This document shows positions 1 through 7,211 of a stretch of DNA of 64,000 nucleotides, piece by piece. Source of the DNA: Terriglobia bacterium (GTDB lineage: Bacteria > Acidobacteriota > Terriglobia > Acidiferrales > UBA7541); NCBI GenBank assembly GCA_020073705.1, contig JAIQES010000020.1:1-64000 (forward strand). The letters are read 5' to 3'. Below the pieces are notes generated by a model. It was not told the DNA's origin. It worked only from the letters and a program-made list of their open reading frames with translations, and did no database searches. Position numbers and translations under genes: made by a program. Within the stretch, counting starts at the first letter, position 1, and each line of letters starts with the position of its first letter.

Positions 1-164
1 GCAGCCGGAGCAATCCCGCCATGACGCGCCAAAAGAAAGTGAATGACCACGTGGTCCTTGCCGAGCGCGCGCCCAATCTCATGCAACGACTGCCCCGCTT
101 TCCAACGGCTCCACAGGGAGGCTTTCTGCGTGGCAGAAAGCCTCCCCCGTTTGCTGTGCGTCAT
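1..164 (-). CDS. IS30-family transposase, N-terminal part (runs off window)
   Basis: Reading the minus strand from the ATG at 162-164 gives a protein beginning MTHSKRGRLSATQKASLW and continuing through a segment rich in W-x-A-G-x-S-L-x-E-I-G-R and H-x-V-I-x-x-L-L-A-R-H-G-G. That is the N-terminal helix-turn-helix start of IS30-type transposases. Only about 54 codons are inside the window, so the DDE catalytic domain cannot be judged. The IS end with its terminal inverted repeat should lie at higher coordinates, roughly 170-230, where the sequence around 205-225 (gcatcgaccggttgagc) is a candidate; I could not fix the exact border. The element sits just outside a tRNA-Arg fragment and ppsA. Family assignment is by recognition of the N-terminal pattern. 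Confidence 0.75.
   Translation of the reverse strand, partial: MTHSKRGRLSATQKASLWSRWKAGQSLHEIGRALGKDHVVIHFLLARHGGIAPA
117..145. repeat. Perfect 13-bp hairpin inside the transposase start
   Basis: GGAGGCTTTCTGC at 117-129 is followed after three bases by its exact reverse complement GCAGAAAGCCTCC at 133-145. It lies within codons about 7-16 of the IS30-type transposase. In mRNA this would form a stable stem close to the start codon. Whether it limits translation or is an accident of codon choice cannot be told from the sequence. Confidence 0.8.
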
Positions 165-324
165 AAACACCACCTTTTAGAAAAACATTCCTATCAGATG
201 GTGTTGCATCGACCGGTTGAGCCGGCAGGTCTTCTCGGAATGTGGCTCCCGGTATCACGCGACAAAAGTTCTAAACTGCCTGAAGGGTCTTTCCCCAAGT
301 GATTGAATACAAAGCACGGAAAAA

Positions 325-370
325 TGGCGCGCCCGGAGGGATTCGAACCCTCGACCCTCTACTTAGAAGG
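325..370 (-). pseudogene. 3' half of a tRNA-Arg(TCT), att-like relic
   Basis: On the minus strand this stretch reads as the anticodon loop CTTCTAA (anticodon TCT at 365-367), a variable region, a T-arm with stem GAGGG/CCCTC around TTCGAAT, the 3' acceptor strand CGGGCGC, discriminator G and an encoded CCA (325-327). The matching 5' acceptor strand GCGCCCG and a D-arm are missing from the bases that should precede it, so it is not a functional gene. A tRNA copied from the anticodon loop to CCA is the usual footprint of a tyrosine-recombinase element that used this tRNA as attachment site. An intact tRNA-Arg(TCT) is not in the window. Confidence 0.75.
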
Positions 371-475
371 AAGATAGCCGAGACTCTTGCGCGAGTAGTC
401 GAGGATGACTTCGGCGAGATCGAGCGTGTAGCGCAGCCGCCCGGATCGTTCTCGCAATTGCAGGTTGTGATTCAT
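359..475 (-). CDS. Small 38-aa protein downstream of ppsA (unrecognised)
   Basis: An ATG at 473-475 opens a 38-codon frame ending in TAG at 359-361; it begins ten bases after the ppsA stop on the same strand. The product is MNHNLQLRERSGRLRYTLDL followed by an 18-residue tail ending in SLGYLPSK; it is basic and has no membrane segment. The stop codon and last residues lie inside the tRNA-Arg 3' fragment, so the frame may have been cut by the recombination that left that fragment. It could be a real small gene, the tail of a truncated gene, or chance. No family is recognised. Confidence 0.3.
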   Translation of the reverse strand: MNHNLQLRERSGRLRYTLDLAEVILDYSRKSLGYLPSK

Positions 476-485
476 TCCAACGCTT

Positions 486-2951
486 TCACGATGCCACCTT
501 AACGGGTATCTTCAACTTCTGCTCCGTCGCCGCCACATCCACCAGCGTCTTCAACACGGAATCCGGGTTGAGACTGATGGAATCAATCCCGAGCTCCACC
601 AGATACCTGGCAAACTCCGGGTAATCGCTGGGAGCCTGCCCGCAGATGCCGATTTTCTTTGAATTTCTCTTGGCCGCTTCGATCGCCCACCGGATCATGC
701 GCCGCACCGCTTCATTGCGTTCATCAAACAGCGAGGCCAGGAGCTGCGAATCGCGATCCAAACCGAGCGTGAGCTGCGTGAGATCATTTGAACCGATCGA
801 GAAGCCATCGAAAATTTGGAAGAAGTCATCGGCAAGGACAACATTGCTCGGCACTTCGCACATCACATACACTTCGAGACCATTCTTGCCGCGCTCCAAG
901 CCGTGCTTGGCCATCTCCGCCAGGACCGCGCGGCCTTCCTCGGTGGTCCGGCAGAACGGAATCATGAGGATCACGTTGGTCAAGCCCATTTCTTCGCGCA
1001 CCATCTTCATGGCGCGGCATTCGAGCGCGAATCCCTCGCGGTAGCGATCGTGGTAGTAGCGTGACGCTCCGCGCCAGCCGATCATCGGATTGTCTTCCAC
1101 GGGTTCGAATTGCTGCCCGCCGAGCAGGTGAGCATACTCGTTCGTTTTGAAATCGGAGAGGCGCACAATCACCGGCTTGGGATAAAAAGCGGCGGCTATC
1201 AACCCGGCGCCTTGCGCCAGCTTGTCCACGAAATATTGAGGCTTATCCTTGTAAGACACGGTGAGGCCGGCCAATTGCGCCTTCACCTGCGGATCGGTCA
1301 ATTCCTCGAAATGGACCAAAGCCATCGGGTGCGCCTGGATGTGATTCGCGATGATGAATTCCAGACGCGCCAGCCCGACGCCGTCGTTGGGAATGGCCGA
1401 GAGGCTGAACGCATCTTCCGGATTACCAATGTTCATCAAAATTTGGGTTCGCGTCTTGGGAAGCTGATCCAGAGGCAGTTCGGACGCTTTAAACGGGAGA
1501 ATCCCCTGGTACACGTAGCCGATTTCTCCTTCCGAGCAGGAGACGGTAATCTCCTGGCCGGTTGCGAGCACTCCCGTTGCATTTTCGGTTCCCACGATGG
1601 CCGGGATACCCAACTCGCGGGCGATGATCGCGGCGTGGCAGGTGCGTCCGCCCTGATTCGTCACGATGGCCGCGGCTTTCTTCATGATGGGTTCCCAGTC
1701 GGGATCGGTCTTGTCGGTCACGAGAATTTCCCCACTCTGGAACTCTCCCATGCTGTGCGCGTCAAGAATGAGGTGCGCCTTGCCCGTGCCGATCGCCTCG
1801 CCGACGCTGTGCCCGCTGACCAATCGCTTCCCGGCCGCTTCCAGCCGATAGGTTCGCAGGACCAACTTTTTCTTGCGTGACTGAACTGTTTCCGGGCGAG
1901 CCTGAACGATGAATAGCTGCCCCGTAATTCCGTCCTTCGCCCATTCCATGTCCATGGGCGTGTACGCGCCGTTCACTTGCGAATAATGGTCCTCGATCAC
2001 GCAAGCCCAGCGTGACAGTTCGAGAATTTCCAGATCGCTGAGGACCAGTTTTGTCCTCTCGCTCGGCGGGACGGGGACGTTCTTCGTGGATTTCGAGCCG
2101 CCCATGTCGTAGATGAGTTTCGATTCCTTCGTGCCGGTTATTTTCGAAAGGATCGGGCGAAAACCCTGCTTCAGGGTCGGCTTGAACACCATGAATTCAT
2201 CGGGATTCACCGCACCTTGGACGATGTTCTCGCCAAGGCCGTAGGAGCCATTGATGAGCACGGCATTCGTAAAGCCCGTCTCGGTGTCGACCGAGAACAT
2301 CACGCCGGAGCAGGCCAGATCCGAGCGCACCATCTTCTGAACGCCAATCGAAAGGGCGATGCTGAGATGATCGAAGCCATGGCTCTGGCGATAATAAAAA
2401 GCGCGGTCGGTAAAAATCGAAGCGAAGCATTTCTTGCACGCCTCCAGGAGCCCCTTTACGCCATGCACATTCAGGTACGTTTCATGCTGGCCGGCGAAGC
2501 TGGCGTCAGGCAAATCTTCCGCCGTAGCACTCGATCGGACGGCCACATCCGTGTTCGGGCCGTATTGTTCGCATAGACGAGCGTAGGCATCTCGGAGGGC
2601 ATGATCCAAATCTTCGGGAAACGAAGCTTCCAAAATCAGCGCCCGAGCTTGGCTCCCGATGTTTTGCAATTGCTTGAGATCCTCCACGGAGAGGCCGGTG
2701 AACAGTTTTCGCAACTTCACGTCCAGGCCGTTGAATTCGAGAAAGCACCGGTAGGCACGCGCCGTCGTGGCAAATCCATTCGGAATGCGAACACCTTTGG
2801 ACACGAGGTGACGAATCATTTCACCCAGCGAAGCATTCTTACCGCCCACGATGGGAACATCGGCAATTCCAACCTCTTCAAACCAGAGCACCGGGGCCTG
2901 CTCTTTGCGAGGTGTCAAACCAGAATCCGCTTTCTTTGCAGATATCGCCAT
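486..2951 (-). CDS. ppsA: Phosphoenolpyruvate synthase
   Basis: Makes phosphoenolpyruvate from pyruvate and ATP (giving AMP and Pi) in the cytoplasm, the entry to gluconeogenesis from three-carbon acids. The 821 residues show the standard order: the pyruvate-phosphate-dikinase ATP-binding region (about 25-360, with GGKNASLGEM at 37-46 and AVRSSATAEDLPDASFAGQ near 137-155), the mobile phosphohistidine domain around GGRTCHAAI with the catalytic His near 439, and the C-terminal PEP/pyruvate-binding barrel with GSNDLTQLTLGLDRDS and ICGQAPSD, whose Cys is the expected acid/base. Length is close to the E. coli enzyme (792) with a short N-terminal extension. The ATG at 2951 is used. A 38-codon frame follows on the same strand, and a universal stress gene precedes it after a 48-base gap. 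Confidence 0.95.
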   Translation of the reverse strand: MAISAKKADSGLTPRKEQAPVLWFEEVGIADVPIVGGKNASLGEMIRHLVSKGVRIPNGFATTARAYRCFLEFNGLDVKLRKLFTGLSVEDLKQLQNIGSQARALILEASFPEDLDHALRDAYARLCEQYGPNTDVAVRSSATAEDLPDASFAGQHETYLNVHGVKGLLEACKKCFASIFTDRAFYYRQSHGFDHLSIALSIGVQKMVRSDLACSGVMFSVDTETGFTNAVLINGSYGLGENIVQGAVNPDEFMVFKPTLKQGFRPILSKITGTKESKLIYDMGGSKSTKNVPVPPSERTKLVLSDLEILELSRWACVIEDHYSQVNGAYTPMDMEWAKDGITGQLFIVQARPETVQSRKKKLVLRTYRLEAAGKRLVSGHSVGEAIGTGKAHLILDAHSMGEFQSGEILVTDKTDPDWEPIMKKAAAIVTNQGGRTCHAAIIARELGIPAIVGTENATGVLATGQEITVSCSEGEIGYVYQGILPFKASELPLDQLPKTRTQILMNIGNPEDAFSLSAIPNDGVGLARLEFIIANHIQAHPMALVHFEELTDPQVKAQLAGLTVSYKDKPQYFVDKLAQGAGLIAAAFYPKPVIVRLSDFKTNEYAHLLGGQQFEPVEDNPMIGWRGASRYYHDRYREGFALECRAMKMVREEMGLTNVILMIPFCRTTEEGRAVLAEMAKHGLERGKNGLEVYVMCEVPSNVVLADDFFQIFDGFSIGSNDLTQLTLGLDRDSQLLASLFDERNEAVRRMIRWAIEAAKRNSKKIGICGQAPSDYPEFARYLVELGIDSISLNPDSVLKTLVDVAATEQKLKIPVKVAS

Positions 2952-2999
2952 CTTCCGCTCCTTTCGGGAGGAATGTTCATCTCCCTTCGCGGTTATCGG

Positions 3000-3419
3000 T
3001 CACTGCTTCGAATGCAACCGCACAATTTCCACCGAGCAGGGAGCATGATGCAAGATTGCGTCGGGTATGCTCCCTAGTAAGAACCGCTCGAGACCGCTCC
3101 GGCCGTGCGACCCCAGCACGATTAAGTCAGCATGGCACTCCACAGCAGAGTCGATAATCCCGGCTCTGGCCTCACCTCTGTACACCGTGGTGTCTACCTT
3201 GAAGCCAGCAGAGCGGAGTGTCTGACCGGCCCGATTGACCAACTCTTGAGCCTGAATTACTTGGTCCTCCGACACACCGGCAGGGTAACCGAGGCGCTCT
3301 ACTTGCTCCATCACGTGCAACACCTTTACTTCCCTGTCCTGCGGCCGGTATTGTCTGACCACAGCCTGCAAAACCGCCTCTGAAAACTTAGAATCATCAA
3401 TCGCGAGCAGAATTTTCAT
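3000..3419 (-). CDS. Universal stress protein, UspA family
   Basis: A 139-residue single-domain Usp. The N-terminus MKILLAIDDSKFSE is the first strand with its acidic nucleotide-binding residues, and the C-terminal part carries the ATP-binding signature G-S-H-G-R-S-G-x9-G-S near residues 100-118. This places it in the ATP-binding Usp class, which are cytoplasmic dimers induced in stress or stationary phase; the precise role is not readable. It lies 48 bases upstream of ppsA on the same strand, so the two may be co-transcribed, linking stress state to PEP synthesis. The CBS remnant upstream is on the same strand. Confidence 0.9.
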   Translation of the reverse strand: MKILLAIDDSKFSEAVLQAVVRQYRPQDREVKVLHVMEQVERLGYPAGVSEDQVIQAQELVNRAGQTLRSAGFKVDTTVYRGEARAGIIDSAVECHADLIVLGSHGRSGLERFLLGSIPDAILHHAPCSVEIVRLHSKQ

Positions 3420-3431
3420 ATTTTGCCTTGG

Positions 3432-3689
3432 CTATAGCGTTCTCTTCCGACGCACGGCTTCATCCAAAGTGCTTAGAGTTCGCAAGATTCCCAGATAGTG
3501 AATGAGGCCGTCACGCGACAGCATCCCTATTATTGCACGATGTTCGATGACCGGTATTTCATTGATTCCATCGCGGCCCATTTTTTCGATGGCTGTCCAC
3601 ACTTCTGCATTGGGATCGGCCGAGATGAGCTTCTCGGAAGGAATCATGGTCTGTGCCGCAGTGGCTGTGGGCCAAGAGGAGCGAGGCAA
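3432..3689 (-). pseudogene. CBS-domain protein, C-terminal remnant
   Basis: An 85-residue frame opening at a TTG. Residues about 10-70 match one CBS motif: T-A-A-Q-T-M-I-P, then N-A-E-V-W-T-A-I-E-K-M, then N-E-I-P-V-I and I-I-G-M-L-S-R-D-G-L. The arrangement, followed by a short helix, is like the last CBS of membrane-embedded M50 (site-2-type) proteases that carry CBS pairs. No protease region, second CBS or good ribosome site is present upstream, where the sequence turns into non-coding DNA. I call it the surviving 3' end of a larger gene; a free-standing single-CBS protein is the alternative. Confidence 0.55.
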
Positions 3690-3982
3690 TCCAAAAATCA
3701 GGAATCAGGAATAGTCAAGTTCGATAGGGATACCGAAGATCCGCCCAATTGAAATCGTATGCCGGAGCATTCCCCCCTCTTTTCCGCCTCGGCAAAAACT
3801 GACGCTCTGATCTTTTTGTTTCCTCGTGCTTACTCCCTCCTTAGAGGTCTTTCCGCAGTTACAGATTTGGATGCAAAACAATCTCAGCGCACGGCGCGGA
3901 AAAGGCCGGTCTCGGCTTCAATCTGCCCGAATTTGTACCCGATGTACGAAAGAGGGTGTCATATCAAGAAAAGAAAATGTCG

Positions 3983-4043
3983 CGTAAGATGCTACAATTC
4001 GAGAGGTTAGGAGCGCAGGTCCCCGGTAGCTCAACGGTAGAGC
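3983..4043 (+). pseudogene. Promoter plus 5' third of a tRNA-Asn-like gene
   Basis: TCCCCGGTAGCTCAACGGTAGAGC at 4020-4043 is identical to the first 24 bases of the intact tRNA-Asn at 18925. About 30 bases upstream both loci also share a GCTACAATT box (3990-3998 here, 18897-18905 at the intact gene) that can serve as a -10 element. After base 4043 the tRNA similarity stops abruptly and the end of a response-regulator gene follows. The remnant is therefore a promoter and acceptor/D-arm with the rest of the tRNA replaced. The remainder of 3690-4019 holds nothing I recognise. Confidence 0.75.
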
Positions 4044-4056
4044 CTTTTTGCCCAAT

Positions 4057-4479
4057 TCATTTCTTCAATAAATTTCCGAGGCAAATTTGGATAATCCAAA
4101 TTATCTCCGCGGTGGGAACGGGTTTCTCCAAATAGTCCATCGCTCCGAGTGCGAGTGCCTGCTGATGGCACAGCGTGTCCTTACACCGCGCCACCACGAG
4201 GAAAGGTGTACGAGAGTTGTAACGAACTAAGTGTTTTATTACGCGAAGTCCCTCGAAAGCTAGGGTGCCTTGATCCACCAGAGCCAAGTCGAACTCCTCT
4301 CTTTCGACACAGCGCATCGCTGTTTCAACTGACATACATTTGTGAACCTCGAACCCGTGAGCCTCGAAAGGTTCGGCGTGCCGCGCCAAGTCTTTGTTGT
4401 CTTCATCGAAAATCAGTACTTTGCGCGTGCCGCTGAGCGTTTCGGCCTCGTCTACCTCCGGTTGCGTTCCTTGTCTCAT
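4057..4479 (-). CDS. Stand-alone response-regulator receiver
   Basis: A 140-residue CheY-like receiver without an output domain. The acidic pair sits in IFDEDNKD near residue 25, the phospho-acceptor Asp in LALVDQG near 69, and the conserved Lys in YLEKPV near 117. The usual Thr/Ser position lies within FLVVARCKD. Such lone receivers act as phosphotransfer intermediates or bind partner proteins. It is the last of a run of minus-strand regulatory frames (5981 to 4057) behind a Crp/Fnr gene; a short frame overlaps its start. Its 3' end abuts the tRNA-Asn fragment, which marks a recombination border. Confidence 0.8.
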   Translation of the reverse strand: MRQGTQPEVDEAETLSGTRKVLIFDEDNKDLARHAEPFEAHGFEVHKCMSVETAMRCVEREEFDLALVDQGTLAFEGLRVIKHLVRYNSRTPFLVVARCKDTLCHQQALALGAMDYLEKPVPTAEIIWIIQICLGNLLKK

Positions 4480-4663
4480 CTCTGACCTCTAAGGTGGGAC
4501 CTTCTACGACCACCGTGAGCCATTCAAACTCTGAACTGCGATCCAGAACTACCCGCAGCTTGGCGGCTAACCGGTAGTCGTGATGACCATCAAGTAGGGG
4601 AACCGTGACGGTTCCTTTCTCGTAAGGGCACAGGTCGTTCTGTTCTCCCCTGGCCCAGGGCAT
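4403..4663 (-). CDS. Small hypothetical protein overlapping a receiver gene
   Basis: An 86-residue frame starting at ATG 4663. Its first 60 residues (MPWARGEQNDLCPYEKGTVT, then a segment with LLDGHHDYRLAAKLRVVLD and FEWLTVVVEG) look like a small soluble alpha/beta protein. The last 25 residues are Arg/Asn-rich and overlap the receiver gene start by 77 bases in another frame. The overlap is longer than normal translational coupling, so the natural end may have been lost by a frameshift. No family recognised; it could be spurious. Confidence 0.35.
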   Translation of the reverse strand: MPWARGEQNDLCPYEKGTVTVPLLDGHHDYRLAAKLRVVLDRSSEFEWLTVVVEGPTLEVRDETRNATGGRRGRNAQRHAQSTDFR

Positions 4664-4810
4664 GTTCGATTCCCCTCAACTGACCCGATCAACAAACTCC
4701 TCGGCATCAATCACCCGCCAGTTCCAATTCGTTTTGCAACTGTTGGAACTTCTGCTGGGCTATCTCGCAGTCGAGGAACTTGTCCACCATGTGCTTCATG
4801 TCGCCTTGGC

Positions 4811-5215
4811 TCAGGCCACTGCCTGAGTCGCTTTCCCGGTCCGCATAGTCTCGGTAAGCGCGGACCAAATGATTCTCTCTGTTTCCGCCGGGTTGGGTGG
4901 GCAAACGATGGAGTCAAATGCGCCTGCTGCAAGCGCTTTCAAGTAACTATCCCACTCATCCACATGGGAAAGGACGATTACAGGCGCATGGTCTAACGAT
5001 TTCTTTCCTTCTCTCAAAATCACTTGGAAATCACCATCGGACAGAAGATCGCTGCACAACACCACCCTGAATGCTTTTTGGAACAGCAGCGTGCGAGCTT
5101 CCTGCACGTTTGAGCAACAGATCGGACTCAGGCTGCACTTCAGGAGCGATCCGACGACCTTTTCTCGATCCTCTTCCTGATTGCAGATGACCAAGGCAAG
5201 ATCGATATTTGGCAT
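4811..5215 (-). CDS. Degenerate response-regulator receiver
   Basis: A 134-residue protein with the CheY fold pattern: LALVICNQEEDRE for strand 1 and its acidic loop, VVLCSDLLSDGD with the likely phospho-acceptor Asp near residue 56, PVIVLSHVDEW for strand 4, and AGAFDSIVCPPNPAE for strand 5. In the last motif the invariant Lys-Pro is replaced by Pro-Pro, so normal phosphorylation signalling is doubtful. Such pseudo-receivers work as phosphorylation-independent switches or adaptors. It sits between the Crp/Fnr gene and the other lone receiver on the same strand. A further 65-codon frame (4707-4904) overlaps its 3' end and may or may not be used. Confidence 0.7.
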   Translation of the reverse strand: MPNIDLALVICNQEEDREKVVGSLLKCSLSPICCSNVQEARTLLFQKAFRVVLCSDLLSDGDFQVILREGKKSLDHAPVIVLSHVDEWDSYLKALAAGAFDSIVCPPNPAETERIIWSALTETMRTGKATQAVA

Positions 5216-5264
5216 TCCCCCCCCATTAGCCTAGGAAGTACACACTCAATCCGAACGGGTATTC

Positions 5265-5981
5265 CTATACGTCGGCAAAGCTCTCGAGAGCTGCACGACT
5301 TGGGATCATCAGTGTCGATCCATGTATGGCAACCAGGTGTCTAACTTTAAAGTCGCTCAGCGTGCGTGTAACCGTCTCGCGGGTTGTACCAATGAATTCC
5401 GCTATTTCTTCGTGGGTCAGAGGCAGCTTGATTCGAGTACCTTCTTTCGTCGCCTGTCTTCCTGCGGACCATGCCAGTAGAAGCCTCGCGAGCTTTTCGT
5501 GTGCGGAGACAGACAGAACCACCGTTCGCAGTTGCTCGCAGGCATCTTGGTACTGTGCGCTCATCTGTCTGAGCACGCTTTGGGAAACTTCAAGATGCTT
5601 CGCAACGAATCGTAGGAAGTTCTCTCGGCGGACGAAAGCCACCTGGCATGGATGAAGTGTTTCGGCGGTCACTTCATAAGGGCTTCCTGACAAAGCGGCT
5701 ATCAGGCCCAGGATCTCACCAGCTTCGGCAACTCTCATAATGAGCGTCTTTCCTTCGCTCGAACTGATTGAGAGCTTCACTTCACCCTCGCATAGGACGA
5801 AGACTCCACGCGGGTCCTGCTTCTCCATGAAGAGCAGTGCACCCTTCGGATAGATTGTGGTGGACTTGATCGCATCGAAATCTTTCATGACGGCTGGCGG
5901 GAATTCGCAGAAGATTCCGCGTGCTTTCAACTTGCAAGTCTTGCAGCCCTCATTCAATTCCAATCCGTATAGACCCTTCAT
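5265..5981 (-). CDS. Crp/Fnr-family transcription regulator with FNR-like cysteines
   Basis: 238 residues: a cyclic-nucleotide-type sensor barrel (about 30-145), a dimer helix (about 145-170) and a C-terminal winged helix-turn-helix, with THEEIAEFIGTTRETVTRTL near 189-208 as the DNA-reading motif. The N-terminus holds Cys13, Cys16 and Cys25 (EGCKTC and GIFCEF), and Cys112 lies in the barrel. This resembles the C-x2-C-x5-C plus C122 set that binds the oxygen-labile [4Fe-4S] cluster in E. coli FNR, although the third spacing is longer. An oxygen- or NO-sensing role is therefore plausible but unproven. GTGA-N6-TCAC palindromes at 9284, 15438, 15460 and 51868 are candidate targets. Confidence 0.9.
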   Translation of the reverse strand: MKGLYGLELNEGCKTCKLKARGIFCEFPPAVMKDFDAIKSTTIYPKGALLFMEKQDPRGVFVLCEGEVKLSISSSEGKTLIMRVAEAGEILGLIAALSGSPYEVTAETLHPCQVAFVRRENFLRFVAKHLEVSQSVLRQMSAQYQDACEQLRTVVLSVSAHEKLARLLLAWSAGRQATKEGTRIKLPLTHEEIAEFIGTTRETVTRTLSDFKVRHLVAIHGSTLMIPSRAALESFADV

Positions 5982-6140
5982 CGCAGCCTCCTCATTCTCT
6001 TCTTATCAAATTTGTTCGAATGGCCTGCATTGCTTCTCTGGCGAAATACTTTGTCATTGGTGTATCCGCCAGAAATTTGGCCCCGGTTTTGTTGTGGATC
6101 TCGGCGAGGGGCATTGATGTCCGCCGTGACAAATAGGCGG

Positions 6141-6260
6141 TCAAGTGGTCTTTGTCGGGCGGACCCGGTGACGGGCCGGCGGAGAAGCGAAGACCGATCC
6201 GGTCCCAAGAAGCGCAACTGCCGCAAGGGCCACGATCATCCGCTTCAAGTTAATTCGCAT
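6141..6260 (-). CDS. Small exported peptide (hypothetical)
   Basis: A 39-codon frame beginning MRINLKRMIVALAAVALLGT, a textbook signal peptide with a basic n-region, an Ala/Leu core and a cleavage-like site VFASP. It starts at ATG 6260, eight bases after a GGAGAT ribosome site. The mature part would be only about 14 residues, rich in Arg, Pro and Thr, so the gene is either a tiny secreted peptide or has been truncated. The rest of 5982-6556 carries no other feature I can support. Confidence 0.35.
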   Translation of the reverse strand: MRINLKRMIVALAAVALLGTGSVFASPPARHRVRPTKTT

Positions 6261-6556
6261 TTTCGATATCTCCAGCCTTGGTTTCCTTTGACGCGCGGGC
6301 TGGCCGACGACTGCCTTACAACTACTCACCAGCCCACACATTTGTCTCGCTTCAGCTTGCAGCTGAGAACATACAAGGGAAGGTCACGGGCGGCTATCCC
6401 AACTGGAGGGTATTTCGGGGCTGAAAGTTAGCTATGCTCGCAAGAGAAAAAAGGACCCGCTTTCTATCGGCTCTCAGTCATGGCGCAAAGCAGTGCGACC
6501 TGGTCCACTTCGAGCTAAGGTCTTTATCAGCGAGCAAACAGAGGCAGTCAGCCCTT

Positions 6557-7207
6557 TTAACTAATGATTCCTTTGCGTACTGCATAGAGGATGAGCTCGG
6601 CGGGATTGTGCAGGTTCAGTTTCTCCAGAATATGACTGCGGTGAGTCTCAACAGTGTAGGGGCTAATGTTGAGAGCTGTTGCTACTTCTTTGTTCGCCTT
6701 CCCTTCAGCCAGGAGTTGCAGGATCTCTCGCTCGCGGCTCGTAAGCAAGTCATAGCTATCGACCGCGCCTTTTTGCTTGAGAACGCGGACGTAGTCCTCA
6801 GCCAGGATGCGGCTCACTCTAGGGCTAAAAAACGACTTATTTTGCGAAACCGCGTGAATGGCGCTGATCAGATCGGCCGCAGCTGAGTCCTTAAGCAAAT
6901 AGCCTCGGGCTCCGGCTTTCAAAGCACGCATCACATACGATTCGTCGGCGTGCATACTGAGGATAACCACGGCGATGGTTGAATGCTTATTGACGATCGT
7001 CTTGGTAGCTTCGATACCGTTAAGAACCGGCATGCCCACGTCCATCACCACCACATCTGGTCTGAGCGCAGCGGCGAGTTCGACAGCTTCGTGTCCGTTC
7101 TCACTTTCGCCTACAACCACCAAGTTGGGCTGGCGTTCGAGCAAAGCGCGCAACCCTGTGCGCATAACAATGTGATCGTCGGCCAACAATATCCGCAGCT
7201 TCTTCAT
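6557..7207 (-). CDS. NarL/FixJ-type response regulator
   Basis: 216 residues from the ATG at 7207: receiver domain (1-120) with acidic pair in LADDH, phospho-Asp56 in VVMDVGMP, Thr/Ser in VILSMHAD and Lys in YLLKDS. The C-terminal LuxR-type helix-turn-helix follows (about 148-212: LTSREREILQLLAEGKANKE, ISPYTVETHRSHILEKL). This start was chosen over the longer frame to 7291 because it falls four bases after the kinase stop and has an AGGAGAA ribosome site. It is co-transcribed with the upstream histidine kinase and is its likely partner. Target genes are unknown; a DNA-binding activator of the NarL, DegU or DosR kind. Confidence 0.92.
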   Translation of the reverse strand: MKKLRILLADDHIVMRTGLRALLERQPNLVVVGESENGHEAVELAAALRPDVVVMDVGMPVLNGIEATKTIVNKHSTIAVVILSMHADESYVMRALKAGARGYLLKDSAAADLISAIHAVSQNKSFFSPRVSRILAEDYVRVLKQKGAVDSYDLLTSREREILQLLAEGKANKEVATALNISPYTVETHRSHILEKLNLHNPAELILYAVRKGIIS

Positions 7208-7211
7208 GAAC

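Noticed and set aside
1110-1880. 256-codon plus-strand frame inside ppsA
   Set aside because: It lies fully opposite the strongly conserved ppsA coding strand and has no domain of its own.
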